DNA from: Ceriagrion tenellum
Taxonomy: Eukaryota; Arthropoda; Insecta; Odonata; Coenagrionidae
Direction: 5' to 3'
Length of the DNA: 64,000 nucleotides
NCBI GenBank assembly: GCA_963169105.1
Contig: OY720642.1
Span: 78,656,716-78,720,715, forward strand
Position 1 is the first letter of the stretch, and each line of letters starts with the position of its first letter. The notes under the pieces were generated by a model. The model was not told the DNA's origin and ran no database searches. It saw only the letters and a program-made list of their open reading frames with translations. The translations under genes were made by a program, and so were the position numbers. This document shows, in pieces, positions 57,662 to 64,000 of the stretch.

Positions 57662-60600
57662 TGGGATACATACGATAACGAAATCGGGCGGACTGCTGCC
57701 CTTTCATCTGCGCTTCCCATGGCATTCCGAATCCGATAGTGAATTCCACCAAAAGAATTGCTACACGTTGGACTCGAAATGTCCCTCCTATTCTGGCAGA
57801 GATCGGTGATGTGTTATTTTTTTTGGGAAACGCTACCGCCGGATGTTTTAGCTATAATGTAAAAAAAAGTTGCCGCTCTTCGTGAGTGTCCCCATTTTTT
57901 CGCGAGCACTCAAATGTCCCGCGATTCCATTAGCCCTTCAATGTCCTTTTGATTCCAATTTCGGATTGGCGACGGCGGCGTGTGTAGAGGGTCGATCATG
58001 CTGAAGCACCAAACGTCATGCCTTGGATTGATAAAGGGAGTGGTCGCTTTAGGATTCGGTGCGTTGTATATGGGGTAGAGAAAACGAGGGAATAGGCTCA
58101 GTTTCGGTGGAGACGGGTGTTTTTTGGAGTTGCGAGGGAGAGAGATTTCATTGGAGATTGGATGATCGCCACATGGATCGCTAGATCTACGGAAAGATAC
58201 GTGTCTTCATTTTGATGTGTCGAGATGTATACACACTCCTCTTTCCACTCGCATCTTATTACTTGACTCATAATGGAATGACTATGTCCCTAATGAATGC
58301 TGGCGTCAAAAGGTAAAAGTAATGAAAAGTTGTTGAAATCAAGAACTTAAACCAGTGCGAATATTTCGTCCAGAGTATTGTTTAAGAGCCAGAAAGCCAA
58401 CGATTGAATTTGGCAATATCTGTGACTTCCTAGATATACCTTATAAGAATTGTAGCTTGTGAAAAGTATCATCAGTGTAGACATTCGATGTTGGGTGATT
58501 ACAACAGGAGCGACCATCGAGGGGAAAATTATCGGATGTGTCTTTATTCTATAGCTTAAAAAAATCCGTCGCTGGAACGAACCCACGCTTAATGATTAAA
58601 ATGGCATATTTTCGACCTAAATTTTTGTTGTTGCAATTTTGTTTACCCTTGGATTTGTGTTTGTCCTGAAATCTAAAGCTCGAGTCAAATTTAAAGGCTT
58701 TATGTTACTTGTAATAATTATGAATCGGAATTGTTGAGGAAACATGAGTTGTACTTACCGCAATGACGATGGATGAAAAGAATGGCATCGATTCATGTAG
58801 GGAGTCCTTGAAGCTAAATGCTTATTTACTGGGTGTAATGAAATTCAAACATTCATTAGAAATACCTACTGACTGACATGATGATGAGTCTAATGTATTG
58901 AAGCTAGGGTCGTTTGTTTTTTTCTTTATAGGATTGTATAAGTTAACCCTTTTAAATACCTTGCATTAGAAATACTGAAGGTTTTTCATCGATTTTAATG
59001 TGGGTCTGTACAACAGAAAGAAAGACCTCACGAGGGGATATATGATAAAAATAATGGTGACTATTTTTTTTACACTCAACTAATATTTAAGTGATGATAA
59101 TATTTAAATTGTAGGTTAATTGTTTCGAGCTGTTTTCATTTTTTATTTGTGCATCCAAATTTGGTGTTTTTTAAGTAGCCTTTTCCATTTTTAGTTCCTG
59201 TCGCCCCGAAAAAAAATTAACTTAAAATCACGGGGGGATTTTTGTGAAATAGAGTGTAAGAGTTGATCCCCATGGTGCATCCCCTTACACTACGATCGTG
59301 GATGAAGAAGGAGAAGAGTGAGTTTGCCGAGCGTTGGTTGCGCGCGTTACTGTATACACAGGGACCTCTGACGGCCATTATTCATGTCCTCAGTGGATTC
59401 GAGCGAAGCATAGGACCTTGTCAGCCGATCCCTCACTTCCAGCGCGTGGTGCGTCAGTCACCCTTCCTGGGGCCTGGAAAGGCCACTGATTGACGTCATG
59501 AGCTTCGTTTCCCATTTGCGCGTTTTGAATGCGAGTGCCTCAAAGCTGACCACGAGCAGACCATTCGCCCGTTGCCCTTGTTGTCCACCTAGAATGAGGA
59601 TGTGGTCCGTAGTCCTGTAAATCCGGCTGACCGAAAACGCTGGTACTGTAGTGATAAGAGGTTCCTTTTCGCGAGCTTTAACGGGTTGTGTGGATTCCTC
59701 TGTTTGTTGAGAAACGACAATGAGATCCGTTTTAGCCCGGGTCCGTTGTATATTACATATACTAAAAGGGTTATAGCTCGGGAGATGTTACTTGCATGAC
59801 CGAAATTGGACCCAAAGTGTGGTACGTAATTGAGTAATCGTGTTTCAAGCAGATGTTTCACTTCCATTGACGTCGAATTTCTTGAATACACGTGGATAAA
59901 AGACTTTGCCATGAAACGAAGATCCGTCATAGATGTTCCTAAATGCATGCAGTTACTTTCCTTCTCCTCTTCTTTTTCGTCTTATCTTCCTTGGCCCTTG
60001 TATCCTATGATGACAACGTTATGCAAGCATTTCGTGACATGACGACCTGGGGGATTGGGTTTAAAATCACACGGAATCATTCCGAACACGTATATAAGGA
60101 GTCACGTGGTACAATCACTAAGGGTTCGAGATTATGGCTCGTTCAAACCACTCAAAAATCTCACGCAGCCTTCTACATAAAGTTTTTTTTGGGGGAATAT
60201 TGTCAATGAAGCTAGATATCGCGATTAAGGACACCAGGAACGACATATCAGATACTTAAGTTATCCATTCATGTGGGCAAAACTTACCAAAATCTCCACC
60301 CATTCTTTGTTGTATCATGTGACTCCTTGGGGGGATTTGAAACCCTCGATGCAATGTATTGGTAGAAGAATTTCCAATACTACTGCACACCTTGTTTCAA
60401 TTATCTGATTTTTCTTTGGAATAAATTCTGCATTTACTTAATGCGGCTCTTTAATTAAAATTTGCTGCACGAAATACGGCTCTTTAATTAATATTTTAAG
60501 CAGTGACTTAGGTGACAGAAACTTTAACATGCTGATTACTACATCAAACCGCGTTATGGCTTGTATGGATTAATCATATTTTTACAGTTGTCTGTATGTC

Positions 60601-63337
60601 ATTAGTATACTGTGGGTGTACCGTGTGGTGAGAAGCTGCCAGTTTTTTGATTCCCTTTGGGATTTAAATCTTATTGTTACTCTACTAGTAAAAGTGAATT
60701 GCGGTAAAAACGTCTATTGAAGGAAATTTGCCGCGATGTGGTGAGTGCACTTGATACATTCGTGCTATTTAGCGGCTATTATATTTCTAAATGCACTGCA
60801 CTAAATGTGGCATACGCAGTGCAATAATCCGTAATATTGGGTAATTTTGAACTGTATTAAGCACCGTGCCATTGCAACATATAGATTTGTCTTTTATGAT
60901 GTCTTATATCAAAATTTGAGTTGACCGCCTCTAATAAATATTTTAGAATTGTAAGGTTTCGAATAGCCTTTAATAAATGACGGGCATTAAAATATTAAGA
61001 AATCAACACAAGTGGATGTGTATTGTAAAGTAAGATCTGAGGTTTTCTCTGTGTGAGATGTTGAGAAGCTCTATTCGGTAAGTCCACCGGGTGAGACTCC
61101 GTAGGTGCCAACGTTTCGTTTCCTGCCGACGTTGGATGTGTATCGTTTGGTCACTGATCTGTTGCATACCGAATGCCCAGTGGCGTGACGAGGATCGCAA
61201 CTTTCCTCCGGGATTTGGAATTAATTTGAATGACGAGATCTAAAGAAATAATCTTGTTTAAGTTTTTCAACGAAGAATATTGATATTAATTATTATTTAG
61301 TGTGAGAAACTTTTTCTAATTATATATTTATGATTTGAAAGCATAAAAAGCTATGGGTATTTCATTCTTGAAGAAATTGGCGTCGCAAAAAACTTTAAAG
61401 ATCCGCTGCTGCCCTCGCATTCTTACTTCAAGGTGCCTATTTTTACAATTTTGATCCTGTGTTCTTATTCTCTTCTCCTCACCTCGTGATTATACTTTAC
61501 GAGTACCCTACCGGAAACTAAATCCGGGATATGTCTCTTGATGGCTGTTGCTTAACCCAGTGGAGATAAAGAATTGATTAGATGGAAAAAATGGATTGGA
61601 CGGAAAGTTCATGATCATGTGCATGCAGGGGCGTTGGGTATATTTGTAATTAATGGCTCAAAGAAATTCTCTCCGACGTTCATTTTCAGCGTCAAAAATC
61701 AAGAAAACACGAACTCTCGCGTAAAGAATGTAATGCTGTCATGAGACCCCATTCGAAGTGCCTCATTTTTGCAAGGGAGACGGGAAAAACGCTGTGTTCA
61801 AAATTCCCTGAAGCTCAGAACGGAACAACGCCTCTTGAGATCCCCGAGGGCATGCTTGTCTTGGGTGAAGGGCGCTGCCTGATTTGTCTCTACTTTCGGG
61901 CGGCGAGGTGAGGTCGAGACTGGAGTTTTCAGCCCGAGGGTAACAGGAGCTGAGGGAGAAAATAAAAACGTGGGAACAGAGAGATGGAAAGAGTAGAAGA
62001 AAGCGTTAACTCGGTTTTTTGGTCGGTTGAGAAAGAGTGGTCGCATGAAATCTAGTTACTGAGGTATCCTCTCTTTGTGTAGTCCTATAAATAGTGAAAA
62101 TTTCCATCGGACTCCGGATAGGTTCTACCGATCTATTACATTATCTGAAATTGTTGGAAATAATGGAAGATGACTTTTTTAAGACTATTTTGTACAATGA
62201 TACCCTTTATCAAGTTATTTAGACATTAATACTGTGTATCCTCTGTTTTACCAGATTATGGTCATAGTTATTGTTTGGAGAAATACCCATGTGAGAAAAT
62301 CTCTCATAAATATAATTTATGGTAAAATTATAGTTGTATTTGCAAGTATTTCAAGGTTTCTGGGGTAGTATCTTACTTACTAAAAAGTTCTAATCGGTGA
62401 AGTACCATCTCTAATTTGAAATTAACATCCGTGGTCTATGGCAATAGCCATTCAGGAGTGTATAGATATTTGCGCAGTAATATGCATTAGTGATAATTAT
62501 CTACAGTTGAGTTTGCAGCAAGTGCAGAGCTGTGTATAAGTATTTTGTGTAGTGATAGTTGCTTTCGATGTTATTTTATAGGCGTAGAACATGAGTTGAA
62601 GAGTTATTTTTCAATTTTCTTAACCGTTTCGTTGAGATGATCCATCTCGTTTTATCCCAAATGTAATATGATCTGCTCTATCTAACAAAAATATTTATGG
62701 GTGCGGTTGAATAGTGTTCGTTGAGGGTTAACCATGCAAATAATTTAGCTATCGCCGTGATTAGTTGCAAAATGCAAGCATGGCCAATTCACGTGAGAGT
62801 TTTCAATGGAAGAAGGTGTGCTTCTCTAACAGTGGTTATGAGATACTTTACGAGAGAGTAAAAAAAACAAGCCACGACTCCCTTCATAGCTTACGTTTTA
62901 ATCGATTCACTTTATCGTTAAATCCATTTCATGTTCAATTCCTGAAAATTTTCCATGAGATAGGCATACGATAAATGAGTCGTGATATCCCTAACGTTAT
63001 TTTTTTAAGTTTATTAGAGATAAATCCAAATTTGACGAATCAGCACCAAGTGGAGACCATTTTCATGAGGTTACGAATCCTTGTTTTCCAGACTTGACTT
63101 AAAGACTGACATTAAATATCGAATATACCCACCTCGAGTCTCCTACTAAAGAATTGGAGCATGAGAAATGAGTTTTTAGTTTCTAATTAAAGTCACACCT
63201 GGAGGGTAGACAGAGAAGGCATTATTATCCCTTAAAGAACCGCAAGGTGACGAGAAACGGGTGATTAAGGCGGCCGGAAGGGGGTGGGTGTGGAGGGATT
63301 AGGGTTAGGGAATTTCTTTGTGCGTAGAGGAGGGATA
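57662..63337. other. No recognisable feature; GC-richer patches
   Basis: GC-richer patches at about 59260-59620 and 61790-62050 contain unrecognised frames of 76 and 82 codons. A 119-codon minus frame (59589-59948) overlaps plus frames and has no domain. The 15-mer CGGCTCTTTAATTAA (first copy TGCGGCTCTTTAATTAA) occurs twice at 60440-60500. No other structure was found. Confidence 0.5.
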
Positions 63338-63373
63338 GAGGGCTTGCGTTTAATACGCCTTGAGGCAAGCCCT
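63338..63373. repeat. Short perfect hairpin
   Basis: AGAGGGCTTGC and GCAAGCCCTCT are exact inverted copies (11 bp) around a 14-base loop. A single hairpin of this size can arise by chance, and no transcript is evident. Confidence 0.7.
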
Positions 63374-64000
63374 CTTTCAAAATGATGGAAACAGCGTTGG
63401 CGCCACCTTAAGGGAAAATGCTCGTTATTTACCCGCGAGGGGGACTTAGAGTGTCTCTTTTCTTTTCCTGACTACGGCGAAGGTAAGGGAAGAGGATGAA
63501 GTAATAGGGGCGATGCTGAATGTAGGGCTTTTAGTGTGGTTATATCTTGTGTAAGTAGTATATTAAAGTTATAATTGTTGTTTAAATTTATAGTTCATTA
63601 TTATTATGTATAGTATATTAAGATAAACTGGTTTTAAAGTACAGGTTTGAGTCACGCTCCCGCCATTGTGTGATACGTAGCATGTATTTCTCATCATCGC
63701 CCTGGAATGACATAATAGCTCGCGCACCGCTTTCTCGTGTTCACTCAACCCTCGTCTTCATCCTATCCCACCTACTTCATCTCTGCGTGTTCTTTTCGAT
63801 TGCTTCCTTCTGCTTGGTCAAAACTTCCTGACCTTCAAGTTTCGACCCCTTTTGTACTTGTTCAGTGATATTATTAAGGGAAAGAAAAACGTGGTATAGG
63901 ATAAATCCCATGTGGGTAGGGAGAGAAAACTTTCGTGGGTGAAAGAGTTAACGGAAAAAGTATCCGTCGTTCTTCGTCTCTGGAGGATGTAGTTTATTCT
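63374..64000. other. No recognisable feature
   Basis: This is mixed-composition sequence with AT-rich text at about 63530-63640. No open frame above 60 codons and no repeat were seen. Confidence 0.6.

Noticed and set aside
63299..63310. Two TTAGGG-like units
   Set aside because: Two units are far too few for a telomeric or interstitial telomere array, and arthropods mostly use TTAGG.
1..64000. CRISPR arrays, bacterial operons, phage or plasmid features
   Set aside because: No regularly spaced short direct repeats with unique spacers, no dense coding and no ribosome-binding-site pattern are present; the window is eukaryotic in character.

Overview
The window looks like AT-rich, gene-poor nuclear DNA from an animal, most likely an arthropod. 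No bacterial operon, long open reading frame or recognisable multi-exon host gene is visible. The longest open frames (about 60 to 134 codons) are mostly chance or composition effects. The arthropod assignment is an inference from the mixture of mobile-element remains: CR1/L2-like and RTE-like LINE fragments, a Copia fragment, a Helitron, Penelope-like terminal motifs, several tRNA-derived SINEs and many foldback elements. None of these fixes the species.

Layout. 0-5 kb: a degenerate Helitron-like repeat, SINE heads, a 51-bp tandem repeat and a purine-rich tract. 7-12.4 kb: a 64-bp Penelope-like insertion inside a 14-bp target duplication, a SINE on the minus strand, a second Penelope-like fragment and a MITE whose ends carry CACGTG. 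16-18.7 kb: a large foldback element with arms of about 350 bp, a palindromic MITE and a hammerhead-like Penelope motif. 21.6-28.3 kb: a full SINE, the one convincing functional gene (tRNA-Leu with anticodon UAA, minus strand, with a Pol III terminator), a CR1-like LINE 3' end, a Copia fragment between direct repeats, a 96-bp tandem duplication and another foldback. 30.7-34.7 kb: a palindromic Penelope-like motif, a LINE 3' end duplicated head-to-head into a hairpin, an 83-bp tandem duplication and a small hairpin. 36.7-39.5 kb: a LINE reverse transcriptase fragment, a roughly 2-kb non-autonomous Helitron with textbook TC...CTAG ends between A and T, and a second CR1-like 3' end. 39.5-51.2 kb: almost empty apart from one tRNA-like SINE head. 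51.3-51.8 kb: an RTE-like LINE fragment. 54.7-57.7 kb: the most unusual part, where two 103-bp direct repeats enclose a near-perfect long hairpin, a C2H2 zinc-finger reading frame and a 44-bp tandem array. 57.7-64 kb: nothing recognisable beyond one short hairpin.

Nothing here works together as a pathway. The tRNA gene is the only feature I would expect to be functional. The rest is a record of mobile-element insertion, inverted duplication and decay. The 54.7-57.7 kb block is the best candidate for an undescribed unit, but its coherence is an inference from layout only.
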